NCBI RefSeq assembly: GCF_023923205.1
Contig: NZ_CP099490.1
Span: 1,674,001-1,738,000 of the forward strand
Source of the DNA: Ornithinimicrobium cryptoxanthini
GTDB taxonomy: Bacteria > Actinomycetota > Actinomycetes > Actinomycetales > Dermatophilaceae
DNA: 64,000 bases
Direction of reading: 5' to 3'
In this document: positions 25,896-34,568 of the stretch, in pieces
Position numbering within the stretch: the first letter of the stretch is position 1
Layout: each line of letters starts with the position of its first letter
Made by a program: the position numbers and the translations under genes
Notes under the pieces: generated by a model
What the model saw: the letters and a program-made list of their open reading frames with translations, nothing else
Database searches by the model: none
What the model was told of the DNA's origin: nothing

Positions 25896-26752
25896 GCGTG
25901 GTCAGCGTCGATGAGTTGCAGCGGGCCTGGCGTGCCGTCCAGGACGGGCAGTTCCGTCCAGGGGCGCCGGATCATCGCCCGACCCGTGCTAGGGCCAGAG
26001 CGCGAGCCTCGAAAGGGGACACCTGCCCCAACTGGTTGCCGACTGCTGGCGTGCTGCCGGTCCTGGGCTGCCACGGGTCGGCCGGTGCCACCACGTTGGC
26101 GGTCGCGGTGGCAACCGTCTTGGCGCGGCCGGTACGGGTGGTCGAGGCCAGCTCGGCTGGTGCCAGTGGTCTGGCAGGGTTTGCCACCGCCGAAATGGGC
26201 GGGACTGGTACGGGGTGGCTTCGTGGGCGCCGGGACGACCTGGTCCTGGACCGGCTGGAGGACGGGTACGCCTCGCTGCGTGACCTGCCGCTTCCGGACC
26301 CGGACCCAACGGAAGGGTCGCCGTCGCTGAACATCCTCGACGTCGGATGGGCAGTGGAGACCCTCGCCATGTCTCCCGGTTGGGTCCGCTCGACCGTGTT
26401 GGGCGCACGCGATCTCCTTCTGGTCACGACGGCGACCGTTCCGGGCCTGCGCCGTCTGGAAGGGGCATTGCACGAGCTCGACACGAGCAGCGTGCGCCTG
26501 GTCGTGGCGGTCCAGGGCCCGAAGCGGCGCCGCTGGCCTCGAGAGGTGACCCACTGCGTCCGCTCACGCACAGCAACCGTGCTCGACGAGGCGCTGGTGG
26601 AGATCGCCCACGATCCCGCCATGGCCATCCGCGGGTTGGACACCTCACCTCTTCCTGGCGCCCTGTTGTCCGCCGCCGCCACAATCACCCAGCTCTTGGC
26701 GCTGGGGAGCAGTCCTGACCACCACAAGAAGGGAAATACCCATGTTCGCTAA
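25892..26752 (+). CDS. ParA/MinD-like protein with altered P-loop
   Basis: 286 residues from GTG. After a basic N-terminal 40 residues comes VLPVLGCHGSAGATTLAVAVATVLARPVRVVEASSAGASGLAGF, which has the layout of a ParA/MinD deviant Walker A but no lysine in the loop (GSAGATT). Then NILDVGW and LLLVTTATVPGLRRLEGAL resemble later strands of the fold. It recalls the proteins found next to SCO6880-type mating genes in actinobacterial elements. The true nucleotide-binding ability is doubtful. Its end overlaps the next gene by 11 bases. Confidence 0.7.
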   Translation: MSVVSVDELQRAWRAVQDGQFRPGAPDHRPTRARARARASKGDTCPNWLPTAGVLPVLGCHGSAGATTLAVAVATVLARPVRVVEASSAGASGLAGFATAEMGGTGTGWLRGRRDDLVLDRLEDGYASLRDLPLPDPDPTEGSPSLNILDVGWAVETLAMSPGWVRSTVLGARDLLLVTTATVPGLRRLEGALHELDTSSVRLVVAVQGPKRRRWPREVTHCVRSRTATVLDEALVEIAHDPAMAIRGLDTSPLPGALLSAAATITQLLALGSSPDHHKKGNTHVR

Positions 26753-27050
26753 CCTGCAAGACACTGGCCTGCAAGCCGCCACTTTTGCGGCGCAGGTCTG
26801 CCCCAAAGCCCCCCCGGGCGCCCAGACGCACGTCGACGACATCCTGGGCTATGTCCTGTGGGGCGTGGGCATCCTGTTCTTCCTCGGTGTCGTGGTCGCG
26901 GTTGGGTCCGTCGTCGCGGGGCGGGTGTTCGGGATGCCGCACGCCTCCACCGCCGGCATCATCGGCCTGGTCGTGGTGTTCATCGCGGTCATCGGCTACC
27001 TGATCCTGCCGGGCATCCTCGACGCCATGATTGGCTCTGGGTGCGTCTGA
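26742..27050 (+). CDS. Small membrane protein, VirB2/TrbC-like candidate
   Basis: 102 residues. An N-terminal segment (QAATFAAQVCPKAPPGAQTHVDDIL) is followed by two long hydrophobic helices (LWGVGILFFLGVVVAVGSVVAGRVFG and GIIGLVVVFIAVIGYLILPGIL). Two-helix proteins of this size in mating operons are typical of pilin-like VirB2/TrbC or related channel subunits. No signal peptide is evident. Family assignment is by layout and context only. Confidence 0.65.
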   Translation: MFANLQDTGLQAATFAAQVCPKAPPGAQTHVDDILGYVLWGVGILFFLGVVVAVGSVVAGRVFGMPHASTAGIIGLVVVFIAVIGYLILPGILDAMIGSGCV

Positions 27051-27051
27051 G

Positions 27052-27888
27052 ATGTCAGACCAGACACCTGGAGCGTGGAGCCGGGGCAAGCTGATCGCCA
27101 TCCTCGCGACCGCTGCCGTCGCCGGGCTGGGCCTGCTCGTTGGCCTGGGGTTGTTCATCTGGCAAGTCCTGGGGACCAACGAGCCCCCGACCCAGGCCAG
27201 TGAAGGTCGTGTATCCGCCGGCACGCCTGCTGTCGTCGTGGTGGATGAATCCACCCTGGCCCCAGCCGGGCCACAACGGCGCGAGCAGATCGCGGACGCG
27301 CCAATGCTGACCGTGCAGGACCCCCTTGCCTACCGGGAGGGCGTGGTCGCCGCAACGGTGACCGAACCGTTGGCCATCCCCGCAGCGACCCGCACCGGGG
27401 CGTTGGACGTCCCCACCGGATACCCCCACACCCAGGAGGGGGCGGTGGCGCAACTGGCTGCGATCGACGTCGTGGTCATCTCGGGCATGTCCGTGCCAGC
27501 CACGCACGAGGTCTACCGGGCCTGGTCCAGCGGCGGGGGCGACCCAGCTGACTGGGTGATGACGGGCAACGTCACCACCTTCCTGACCGCTGCCAAACAG
27601 AGCGGTCAGGCCAAAGAGGCCGGCCTGGTCGTGACGGCGGTACCAGCGGCCGGCCAGATCAAGGGCAGCGACGGGAACGACTGGGTCCTTGCCTGTGTCC
27701 TGCTGGAGCTGCGTGCTGATCTTGTGGAGGAGGCCAAGGCTGCTTACGGGCACTGCGAGGCGATGACCTGGGATCAGGACCGGTGGCTGATTGACACGAC
27801 CCACCCGGTCTCACCGGCGCCCTCGACGTGGCCTGGGACCGAACTGGCCGCCCAGGCCGGGTGGCGGCCTTGGGCCGACGAGCACTAA
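27052..27888 (+). CDS. Membrane-anchored extracytoplasmic mating protein
   Basis: 278 residues from ATG 27052. One N-terminal helix (KLIAILATAAVAGLGLLVGLGLFIWQVL) is followed by a soluble outer domain without cysteine pairs or recognised motifs. The layout resembles conjugation proteins with a VirB8/TraP-like outer domain, but similarity cannot be shown here. It lies between the small channel protein and the VirB6/TrbL-like gene in one transcript. Confidence 0.6.
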   Translation: MSDQTPGAWSRGKLIAILATAAVAGLGLLVGLGLFIWQVLGTNEPPTQASEGRVSAGTPAVVVVDESTLAPAGPQRREQIADAPMLTVQDPLAYREGVVAATVTEPLAIPAATRTGALDVPTGYPHTQEGAVAQLAAIDVVVISGMSVPATHEVYRAWSSGGGDPADWVMTGNVTTFLTAAKQSGQAKEAGLVVTAVPAAGQIKGSDGNDWVLACVLLELRADLVEEAKAAYGHCEAMTWDQDRWLIDTTHPVSPAPSTWPGTELAAQAGWRPWADEH

Positions 27889-27909
27889 CAGAGCAAGGAA
27901 GGCCAAGTC

Positions 27910-29379
27910 ATGTTCGGCATCCCGAACCCTTTTGAGTATCTGGCAGAAAAGGCCGTGGGCGAGTTGGTCGCTGACGCCTGGACCTCCATCATGATGGTGT
28001 TCTGGATGAGCGGCCTGTGGTTCCTTCGAACCATCTTGGGGTTCGTCGACGCCATCCTCACCCCGGACATCACCGCTGATGGTCCGGCAGGTGAGGTCTA
28101 CCGCACCACCTTCTGGTTGGCGTTGGCGTTGGTGCTGATCCTGGCGATCGCCCAGCTGGGGGTAGCCGCGTGGACCCGTGAGGGTGCCGACCTGGCCCAG
28201 GCGGGGGTCGGGGTCGCGCAGTTCATGGTCATCTTCGCCGGCTGGGTGGGCTACTGCGTGATGATCATGGCAGCCGCCCAGGGACTGACCAGATCCTTGA
28301 TGCAGGCCATGTTCGGTGTCGAGTCTTTCGGCTATTGGGAACCCTCCGACGTCTTCCTCATCGCCACCGAGGACGTCACCGACGCACTGCTGGCCACGGT
28401 CTTAGGCTTCATGGGGCTGTTTTTGTGGCTGGGCGCGATCGGCTTCTTGCTGGTGATGCTCACCCGGGCCGGGGCGCTCTTGGTGCTGGTCGCTACGGGT
28501 CCGATCGCAGCGGCCGGCCTGGTCAGCGGGTTTTCTCGATCCTGGTTCTGGAAGTCGTTTCGGTGGTTCCACGCGGCCGCGTTCACTCCCGTCCTGGTCG
28601 CGCTGGTGCTCGGGCTGGGCATCTCGTTGACCACCGGGATCGTGGCGGGCCAGGCCGAGGGCCTGGCCAAGACGATCGGCACAGCGGTGCCTGGGGTGTT
28701 CCTGATCTGTATCGCTGTGTTCTCACCACTGGCCCTGTTCAAGCTGTTGGCGTTCGTGGACCCGGGAACGTCCTCGGGGGCAGCGATGCGTGCTGGGTAT
28801 GAGGCGCAGGGGGGAGTGCAGGGATTGGCCAGTGGATTGGCTAGCCGTGGAGGCGGTTCAACCTCTAACGCGGCCTCCACGGTGGATTCCAACGGCCGCT
28901 CCAGTGGCGAGGTGTCCGCGGAGGGGCAGGCCAACCAGCGGGGCGCGCAGGCGGCCGGGAGCATGGCAAAGGTGGGCGGGGGCGCTATCAGTGGTGCCGG
29001 CGCTGTAGTGGGTGCAGGGGTGGCCATCGGTCTGGACGCGATGGTCTCGGCAGGAACCCGAGGCGCGGTGGTCGGCGCGGACGTGGCCAACCAGTCGGGC
29101 TACGGGCACAACACCTACATCCCCGACTTTCAACCGAACAAAACGGTCCGGCGGCGGGGCACACACCCCGAGCAGCGTGGCGAGGACGCAGGTGGAGGTG
29201 GCAGCGATGCGGGCGGAGGGGGGAGCAGTGGGGCAGTCCAGACGCCGCCACCGGCACAAGCCAACCCCAGCACTGGGGGCGGTGCAAGCGGCGCCCCCGG
29301 CGGCGGCGCCGGCGCTGCCGGTGGAGGCGCGGGCGCTGCTGGGGCAGGCGCGGGCGCTGCGGCGGGCGCGGTGACGTGA
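27910..29379 (+). CDS. VirB6/TrbL-like polytopic mating-channel protein
   Basis: 489 residues after a good AAGGAAGG site. Six or so hydrophobic segments cover roughly residues 30-300: MVFWMSGLWFLRTILGFVDAIL, LALALVLILAIAQLGVAAW, GVAQFMVIFAGWVGYCVMIMAAAQGL, LGFMGLFLWLGAIGFLLVMLTRAGALLVLV, TPVLVALVLGLGIS and VFLICIAVFSPLALFKLLAFV. Then comes a long Gly/Ser/Ala-rich tail ending in near-repetitive AGAGAA sequence. This is the layout of VirB6/TrbL inner-membrane channel proteins of type IV secretion. The tail is probably cytoplasmic or disordered. It is followed at once by the first copy of the shared TGAGTCCCTGA element. Confidence 0.75.
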   Translation: MFGIPNPFEYLAEKAVGELVADAWTSIMMVFWMSGLWFLRTILGFVDAILTPDITADGPAGEVYRTTFWLALALVLILAIAQLGVAAWTREGADLAQAGVGVAQFMVIFAGWVGYCVMIMAAAQGLTRSLMQAMFGVESFGYWEPSDVFLIATEDVTDALLATVLGFMGLFLWLGAIGFLLVMLTRAGALLVLVATGPIAAAGLVSGFSRSWFWKSFRWFHAAAFTPVLVALVLGLGISLTTGIVAGQAEGLAKTIGTAVPGVFLICIAVFSPLALFKLLAFVDPGTSSGAAMRAGYEAQGGVQGLASGLASRGGGSTSNAASTVDSNGRSSGEVSAEGQANQRGAQAAGSMAKVGGGAISGAGAVVGAGVAIGLDAMVSAGTRGAVVGADVANQSGYGHNTYIPDFQPNKTVRRRGTHPEQRGEDAGGGGSDAGGGGSSGAVQTPPPAQANPSTGGGASGAPGGGAGAAGGGAGAAGAGAGAAAGAVT

Positions 29380-29411
29380 TGAGTCCCTGACCGCGCCGGC
29401 CCCGCTTTAGG
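29380..29411 (+). promoter_or_regulatory. Shared ICE element, copy 1
   Basis: TGAGTCCCTGA, ten variable bases, then CCCGCTTTAGG. It begins one base after the VirB6-like stop codon and lies 42 bases before the SCO6880 start. The same spacing and sequence recur at 34052-34083 and, inverted, at 54703-54731. Could be an operator, a promoter part or an mRNA structural element. Confidence 0.7.
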
Positions 29412-29452
29412 AGCAGACCGACACCGACACAGCCTGCGGGAGGGCACCAACT

Positions 29453-30955
29453 ATGAGCGTCTACGGCGATTACACCAGGGGCCGGATCGGCTGGTTCTTC
29501 GGGCTGACCGGTTTGCAGTTGGCGGTCCTGTCTGTGGCGGTCCTGCCGGTGGCCTGGTCGGTGTCCGCACAGGACTGGCTTGCCGCCGCGCTGTTCGTGG
29601 TCCTGTGGGGGCTGCTGTTCCTGGTCCTGGCGGTCCCGGTGCGGGGACGGCCGATGACCGGGTGGATCGGTGCGACGCTAAGGCTGGCTGCTGGCACGTT
29701 GGCCGGTTGGACCCGGTTCCGGGCAAGGGCCACCCGCGGGCAGCCCAGCGAAGCCGGGCATGCCGACCTGCCCGGCATCTTGTCCAGCATCGTGATCCAC
29801 GAAGGCCCACCGACGGGACACCACAGCGCGCGGGTGGCTCTGATCCAGAACCACTCCACCCGCACCTGGGCGGTCACCGCCTCGATCGTTCACCCCGGTC
29901 TGGGCATGACTGAGCTCGAGGATCGGGCGGCTTACGGGTCGGGCCTGACCGAACTGCTCGACGCCGCGGTGCGGGCAGAGCTGGTCACCGAGATCATCTT
30001 CATGGTCCGCACCGTCCCTGAGGACGGCGCCGAGCGTTTGGACTGGGTGCGCCGCCACCGCGCGGCGAACGCGCCAGCTCAGGTCAGCGGGATCAACGAC
30101 GAACTGCACGAGTCTTTGACGGCCGCGACCGTGCGCACCGAGCAGTACGTCACCGTCGTGGTGCCCGAAGCGCGACTGGCCAAGGTGGCTCGTGAGTACG
30201 GCGGTGGCATCAACGGGCGGGCGCGTGCCCTGTACGGCGCGATCACCGAGATCGAGTCTCACCTGCGCGCAGGTATGGGCGTGACCAGTGTGCAGTGGCT
30301 GACCAGCCCGGAACTGGCTCATGCGTGCCGGACCGGGTTCGCGCCCGGTGATCGGGCTTCCCTCATCGACGCCCTGGCTGCAGCGCGGACCGACGCTGGG
30401 GTCAACGCTGACGTGCCGTGGGAGATGGCTGGTCCCTCCGGTGCCGACGCAAGCGCACGTCACTACTCCCACGACGCCTGGAACTCCGTCTCATCCACGA
30501 TCAAGCTGCCGATCAAGGGCGCCGCGATGGGTGCCCTGGCCCCGGTGCTGTCCGCCCACCAGGACGGGGAGCGTCGCTCTTTCATGGTCTGCTACCCCCT
30601 CGTTGCCTCCAGCCGTGCCGACCGCTCCTCTGCCAACAGTGAGTTCGGGGCGGACCTGGGACAGTCTCTGCGGGTCGCGGCCAGGATGAAGCAGCGAACC
30701 AAGAACGTCGACGAGTCCGAGAAGGTGCGCCGGCTGGAGGCGAAACTGGCGCGCGGCAACTCGATGACTGTTCCTTACGCGGTGGCCACGGTCACGGTCC
30801 CCAAGACCGTCGCGGCGGCTGAGGCGGGTCGGCGGTTGGACTCCTCGATCCGACGGGCCGGGTTCGCCCCGTTGCGCCTGGACCTGGCCCACGACGTGGC
30901 CTTCGCCGCGTCCGTGGTGCCGATGGGGGTCAGCCTGACCCGAAAGGCGGTCTGA
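29453..30955 (+). CDS. SCO6880-type mating protein
   Basis: 500 residues. Two membrane helices near the N-terminus (GLTGLQLAVLSVAVLPVAWSV and AALFVVLWGLLFLVLAVPV) are followed by a large cytoplasmic region. SCO6880-family proteins occur just before a VirB4-like ATPase in actinobacterial conjugative elements; together they correspond to the VirB3/VirB4 part of a type IV secretion system. The soluble part includes IHEGPPTGHHSARVALIQNHSTRTWAVTASI and ADRSSANSEFG. Starts at ATG after GGGAGGG. The stop lies one base before the next start. Confidence 0.85.
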   Translation: MSVYGDYTRGRIGWFFGLTGLQLAVLSVAVLPVAWSVSAQDWLAAALFVVLWGLLFLVLAVPVRGRPMTGWIGATLRLAAGTLAGWTRFRARATRGQPSEAGHADLPGILSSIVIHEGPPTGHHSARVALIQNHSTRTWAVTASIVHPGLGMTELEDRAAYGSGLTELLDAAVRAELVTEIIFMVRTVPEDGAERLDWVRRHRAANAPAQVSGINDELHESLTAATVRTEQYVTVVVPEARLAKVAREYGGGINGRARALYGAITEIESHLRAGMGVTSVQWLTSPELAHACRTGFAPGDRASLIDALAAARTDAGVNADVPWEMAGPSGADASARHYSHDAWNSVSSTIKLPIKGAAMGALAPVLSAHQDGERRSFMVCYPLVASSRADRSSANSEFGADLGQSLRVAARMKQRTKNVDESEKVRRLEAKLARGNSMTVPYAVATVTVPKTVAAAEAGRRLDSSIRRAGFAPLRLDLAHDVAFAASVVPMGVSLTRKAV

Positions 30956-30956
30956 G

Positions 30957-32486
30957 GTGCCCGCCGCACGCGCGCGACGCGCAGCAGGTGGTCGGGACGT
31001 GGCACGCCTGTTGGCCGACTTCGGCCACGACGCCCCCTCCATCCCGGCGCCGGTGGCAAGCCCCGGCCGTGAACCGCGGATCTTTCGGCCTACCAGCCCC
31101 AAAGGTCCGCGCCGTCGGGACCGGGGCTGGGCGCCAGCGACCGCTCCGGTGGCGACCTGGCGGATGACCAGCGACCAGGCGCCCGCGCTGTGGCCCTTCA
31201 TCTCTACCCCTGCGCTGCCACCGACCGGTGCGCAGATGGGCATGGACGTTGCCTCCGGCGCGGCGTTCCATTGCGACCCGCTGGGATGGGTGGTGCGCCA
31301 GGACGTGCCGATCACCAACCCGAACATCATGTGCTTCGGCAAACCGGGGATGGGCAAGTCAGGGACCACCAAGGCGTTCATTTTGCGGATGATGGACTTC
31401 GGTTACCGGGCTCTGATCCTGGGCGACACCAAGGACGAGTACGAAGGTGTGTGCAGGTTCTTGGGGGTCGAGCCGATCGCTCTGGGCGCCGGCCTGGGCG
31501 CCAGGGTCAACCCGTTGGCGCTGGGGCCGCTGGCTCACGGCTGGGACCGTCTCGACCGGGTGGAAGCCGGGCGCCGTGCCCAGTCGGTGTTCGGCCGGTG
31601 GCTGACCTTGGTGCGGGCACTGGTCGGCTCGCAGCAGATCGGGGATGCCCTGGTGCCGTTCGGCCCGTCCGACGAGGCGGTCGTGCGCACTGCCCTGGCC
31701 GACCTGACCGGGTACGCCCACGGAGTCACCCACCTGGCCGAGACCACGCTGCCCGCACTGTGGAACGCCCTGGACAGCCCCAGTGACGACCTGGTCAAAG
31801 CGACCCGCCACCCCTCCCAACGTCACTTCATGGAGGCGACCCGACTGCTGCGCGATGCCCTGGGCCAGCTGGTCAACGGGGCCCTGGCGGGCATGTTTGA
31901 CGAGCACACCAACTTCGACATCGACTGGCTCGCCCCGATCCAGTCGCTGTCCCTGTCTCGCCTCCCCAAAGAGGCGGTGGGGATTGCCCTGACCTGCCTG
32001 GGCTCCTGGGGTGCCGGGCAGCGCGAGGTCGTCTCCCGGGCCGACCAGCGCGTCGTCGTCCGTGACGAAGCCTGGCGCCAGCTGCGCTTGGGACCGGAGG
32101 CAGTTAAAGCCTTCGATGCTGACATGCGCCTGTCCCGGGGGTTCGCTGGAGCAGGCGGAGACATCCAGTACGCGGTCGCCCACAAACCCTCCGACCTGCT
32201 CTCGGCCGGGGACGAAGGATCGCAGGCCCAAACCATCGCCCGAGACATGCTGCACCTGGCGGACATCAAGATCCTGCACGGGCAGGGGGAGAAGGTCGCC
32301 CGGGAACTCGACGAGCTCCTCGGTCTGGGTCCGTTGGCAGTGGATGCGATCACCCGGTGGGCGCGTCAGGAACCGGGTCGTGCCGTGTGGCAGGTGGGGG
32401 ACCGCATGTACAAGGTGGCGACGATCCTGCACCCCCTGGAGAGGAACCTGGCCAACACCAACACCGGTATCGAATCGGCGGGGTGA
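30957..32486 (+). CDS. VirB4-like conjugation ATPase (SCO6881 type)
   Basis: 509 residues from GTG. The Walker A is GKPGMGKS (128-135, in CFGKPGMGKSGTTKAF) and the Walker B VVVRDEAWRQL (Asp370-Glu371). GDTKDEYEGVCRFLG matches the strand after Walker A in VirB4/HerA ATPases. It lacks the long N-terminal domain of classic VirB4; that part is probably supplied by the SCO6880-type protein upstream. It drives substrate transfer or pilus biogenesis at the inner membrane. Ends in a GTGA overlap with the wall hydrolase gene. Confidence 0.88.
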   Translation: MPAARARRAAGGRDVARLLADFGHDAPSIPAPVASPGREPRIFRPTSPKGPRRRDRGWAPATAPVATWRMTSDQAPALWPFISTPALPPTGAQMGMDVASGAAFHCDPLGWVVRQDVPITNPNIMCFGKPGMGKSGTTKAFILRMMDFGYRALILGDTKDEYEGVCRFLGVEPIALGAGLGARVNPLALGPLAHGWDRLDRVEAGRRAQSVFGRWLTLVRALVGSQQIGDALVPFGPSDEAVVRTALADLTGYAHGVTHLAETTLPALWNALDSPSDDLVKATRHPSQRHFMEATRLLRDALGQLVNGALAGMFDEHTNFDIDWLAPIQSLSLSRLPKEAVGIALTCLGSWGAGQREVVSRADQRVVVRDEAWRQLRLGPEAVKAFDADMRLSRGFAGAGGDIQYAVAHKPSDLLSAGDEGSQAQTIARDMLHLADIKILHGQGEKVARELDELLGLGPLAVDAITRWARQEPGRAVWQVGDRMYKVATILHPLERNLANTNTGIESAG

Positions 32487-34054
32487 GAGGGGTGAAAGTT
32501 CTCGTTGGTGCGCTGCTTGTGCTCGGGTTGTTCCTGGGACTGCCGGTGTCGGCCGCGGTGATCGTCGCCTCGGTAGCCACCCCGGCCGTAGCCGAAGAGC
32601 ACCGCACGCTGGCCTGCGAGGGAGTGCTGCCGGCAACGGGGCAGTGGCGCCCACCCTTTGAAAGTGCCTACACCCAGACGTCGCAGTTCGGGAACCGGTT
32701 TCACCCCATCCACAAGGAGTGGCGCCTGCACGCTGGGACCGATCTGGTGTCCCAGCCCCCTGGTGGGCAGGTGGTCGCGGCCAGTGGGGGGACGGTATCG
32801 GCCGTGGGGTGGTCGGGTGGGGGTGGGAACACGGTGACCATCGACCACGGCGGCGGCGTCGTGACCCGCTATCTGCACCTGGCCGCCCCCAGCCCCCTGT
32901 CCACCGGGCAGGTGGTCCACACCGGGCAGCGGGTCGGTATCGAGGGTTCCACCGGTGACTCCACCGGCTCACACCTGCACTTCGAGGTCCACCAGGGCGG
33001 GCAGCCCCTCGACCCAGTTCCGTTCATGCTGGAGCACGGTGCACCACTGAGCGGTGCCGCCGTTGGCCCCTCAACACCGCCGGTCGAGGAGCTCCCGGGT
33101 CCGGGGCTGCCGGAGGACGGGGAGGGTGGCATCGGCTTTGAGCTTCCTGAGCCTGGGCAGCCACGGCGGGACTCCCTGACCAACCCACCCCGACAGGTTC
33201 CTCCCGCCGTCCAGGCGCTCTACGCCGAGGCCGGCCAGAAGTACGCGATCCCCTGGACGTTGCTGGCCGGGATCGGGATGGAAGAGACCGCGCACGGGGC
33301 GAACACCGCAACCAGCTCAGCCGGCGCCAGGGGACCGATGCAGTTCATGCCCGCCACTTTCGCCACCTACGGGGTCGATGGCGACGGGGACGGGCTGGCC
33401 CAGATCGACAACGACGCCGACTCGATCCACTCGGCCGCGAACTACCTCATCGCCTCGGGAGTCAACAACGGTGAGCAGGGGGTGCGCGGCGCGCTCTTCG
33501 CCTACAACCACGCGCACTGGTACGTCAACGACGTCCTCTTCTACGCCCACGCCTACGGCGGGGGACTGGTACTGGGGGACCCGTTGCACTGTCCTGGTGG
33601 GCCAGGCAACCCTGACCTGCCCCCAGTCTCCGATGAGCGGGTGGCGACCATGCTCGAGTTCGCCGCCGCCCAGAACGGGGATGCCTACATCCTGGGGACA
33701 AACGGACCCGACGCCTGGGACTGCTCCTCCCTAACCCAGACCGCGATGGCGGCTATCGGGATCACCGCACCACGCACGGCCCAGGCTCAACGGGACTGGC
33801 TGGCGACCGGTAACGGGTTCCGGGTCCCGGTCCAGGACGCCCAACCCGGCGACCTGTTCTTCTTCGACTCCTACCTGGGCCCCCTGACGATCGGGCACGT
33901 CGGGTTCGTCTGGGACCCCACCACCCTCGCCTCGATCGAAGCCGCGAACCCAACCAAAGGGGTCGGACACTTCAGCTACGAGCACGCCCTGGACAACAAC
34001 ATCTTTGAGATCTGGCGCCTAGGCAACATCAACGACAACCCAAAACCCAACTGA
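32483..34054 (+). CDS. Three-domain cell-wall hydrolase (M23, lytic transglycosylase, NlpC/P60)
   Basis: 523 residues from GTG 32483 (stop-start overlap with the ATPase; GTG 32492 is an alternative). A signal segment (VLVGALLVLGLFLGLPVSAAVIVASVATPAVAEE) directs export. Domain 1, M23 peptidase, has HAGTDLV (about 82) and HLHFEVH (about 165). Domain 2, lytic transglycosylase-like, has GIGMEETAHG (catalytic Glu near 265), ARGPMQFMPATFATYG and AANYLIAS. Domain 3, NlpC/P60, has DAWDCSSLTQ (Cys near 413) and GHVGFVWD. It would open the wall for the mating channel. The stop overlaps the second copy of the shared element. Confidence 0.93.
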   Translation: MRGVKVLVGALLVLGLFLGLPVSAAVIVASVATPAVAEEHRTLACEGVLPATGQWRPPFESAYTQTSQFGNRFHPIHKEWRLHAGTDLVSQPPGGQVVAASGGTVSAVGWSGGGGNTVTIDHGGGVVTRYLHLAAPSPLSTGQVVHTGQRVGIEGSTGDSTGSHLHFEVHQGGQPLDPVPFMLEHGAPLSGAAVGPSTPPVEELPGPGLPEDGEGGIGFELPEPGQPRRDSLTNPPRQVPPAVQALYAEAGQKYAIPWTLLAGIGMEETAHGANTATSSAGARGPMQFMPATFATYGVDGDGDGLAQIDNDADSIHSAANYLIASGVNNGEQGVRGALFAYNHAHWYVNDVLFYAHAYGGGLVLGDPLHCPGGPGNPDLPPVSDERVATMLEFAAAQNGDAYILGTNGPDAWDCSSLTQTAMAAIGITAPRTAQAQRDWLATGNGFRVPVQDAQPGDLFFFDSYLGPLTIGHVGFVWDPTTLASIEAANPTKGVGHFSYEHALDNNIFEIWRLGNINDNPKPN

Positions 34055-34083
34055 GTCCCTGAGCGGACCCGCCCCGCTTTAGG
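34052..34083 (+). promoter_or_regulatory. Shared ICE element, copy 2
   Basis: TGAGTCCCTGA, ten bases, CCCGCTTTAGG. The first TGA is the stop codon of the hydrolase gene. Here the element can fold as a nine-pair hairpin, CCTGAGCGG / CCGC-T-TTAGG, with one bulged T. It lies 36 bases before the GTG at 34119. Confidence 0.7.
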
Positions 34084-34118
34084 TCACAGAAACTTCCCCT
34101 GGATGGAGATGAGGACCA

Positions 34119-34568
34119 GTGCAACAGGACAGACTTCGCAACCCCCACCCGTGGACCTACGAGATCCCGGTGGCCATCCTCCTGCTCCTAGTGCTCGTCA
34201 CCGTCCTGGGCATACACACCGGGAGAGCCGTGGCCAACCTGGCCGCTGGAGCAGGCTGGGCCTGGCCGCCAACAACGGAACTGTTCTCCAGCCTTCCCGG
34301 ACTGCTCTCCGGCGACGCAGGGGCCGGGCTGAGCGACCCGGGCGTGGTCGCCAGCCCCCGCTCCCTGCGGGTCTGGGTCGTGGCCACACAGGGACTGAAC
34401 CTCATCGTCTGCCTGACCCTGTCCGCTCTCGCTTTCCGGGCCTGGGGACCAGGCCGGTTGCGAGGCATGGCCAACCGGACCCAAGCCGCTGCGTTGCTGG
34501 GCCTGCCCCGGCTGCGCAAACACCGGGCGATCATCCGCCCCGACCTGTACGGAAACGCCACACGATGA
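34119..34568 (+). CDS. Small membrane partner of the coupling protein
   Basis: 149 residues from GTG 34119 after GATGAGGA. Two hydrophobic segments: IPVAILLLLVLVTVLGIHTGRAVANLAAGAG and VVATQGLNLIVCLTLSALAFRAW, then a basic tail (GMANRTQAAALLGLPRLRKHRAIIRP). It overlaps the coupling protein gene by ATGA. Since that protein here has no membrane helices of its own, this small gene probably supplies the anchor that is normally the N-terminus of VirD4. This split arrangement is inference from layout. Confidence 0.72.
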   Translation: MQQDRLRNPHPWTYEIPVAILLLLVLVTVLGIHTGRAVANLAAGAGWAWPPTTELFSSLPGLLSGDAGAGLSDPGVVASPRSLRVWVVATQGLNLIVCLTLSALAFRAWGPGRLRGMANRTQAAALLGLPRLRKHRAIIRPDLYGNATR

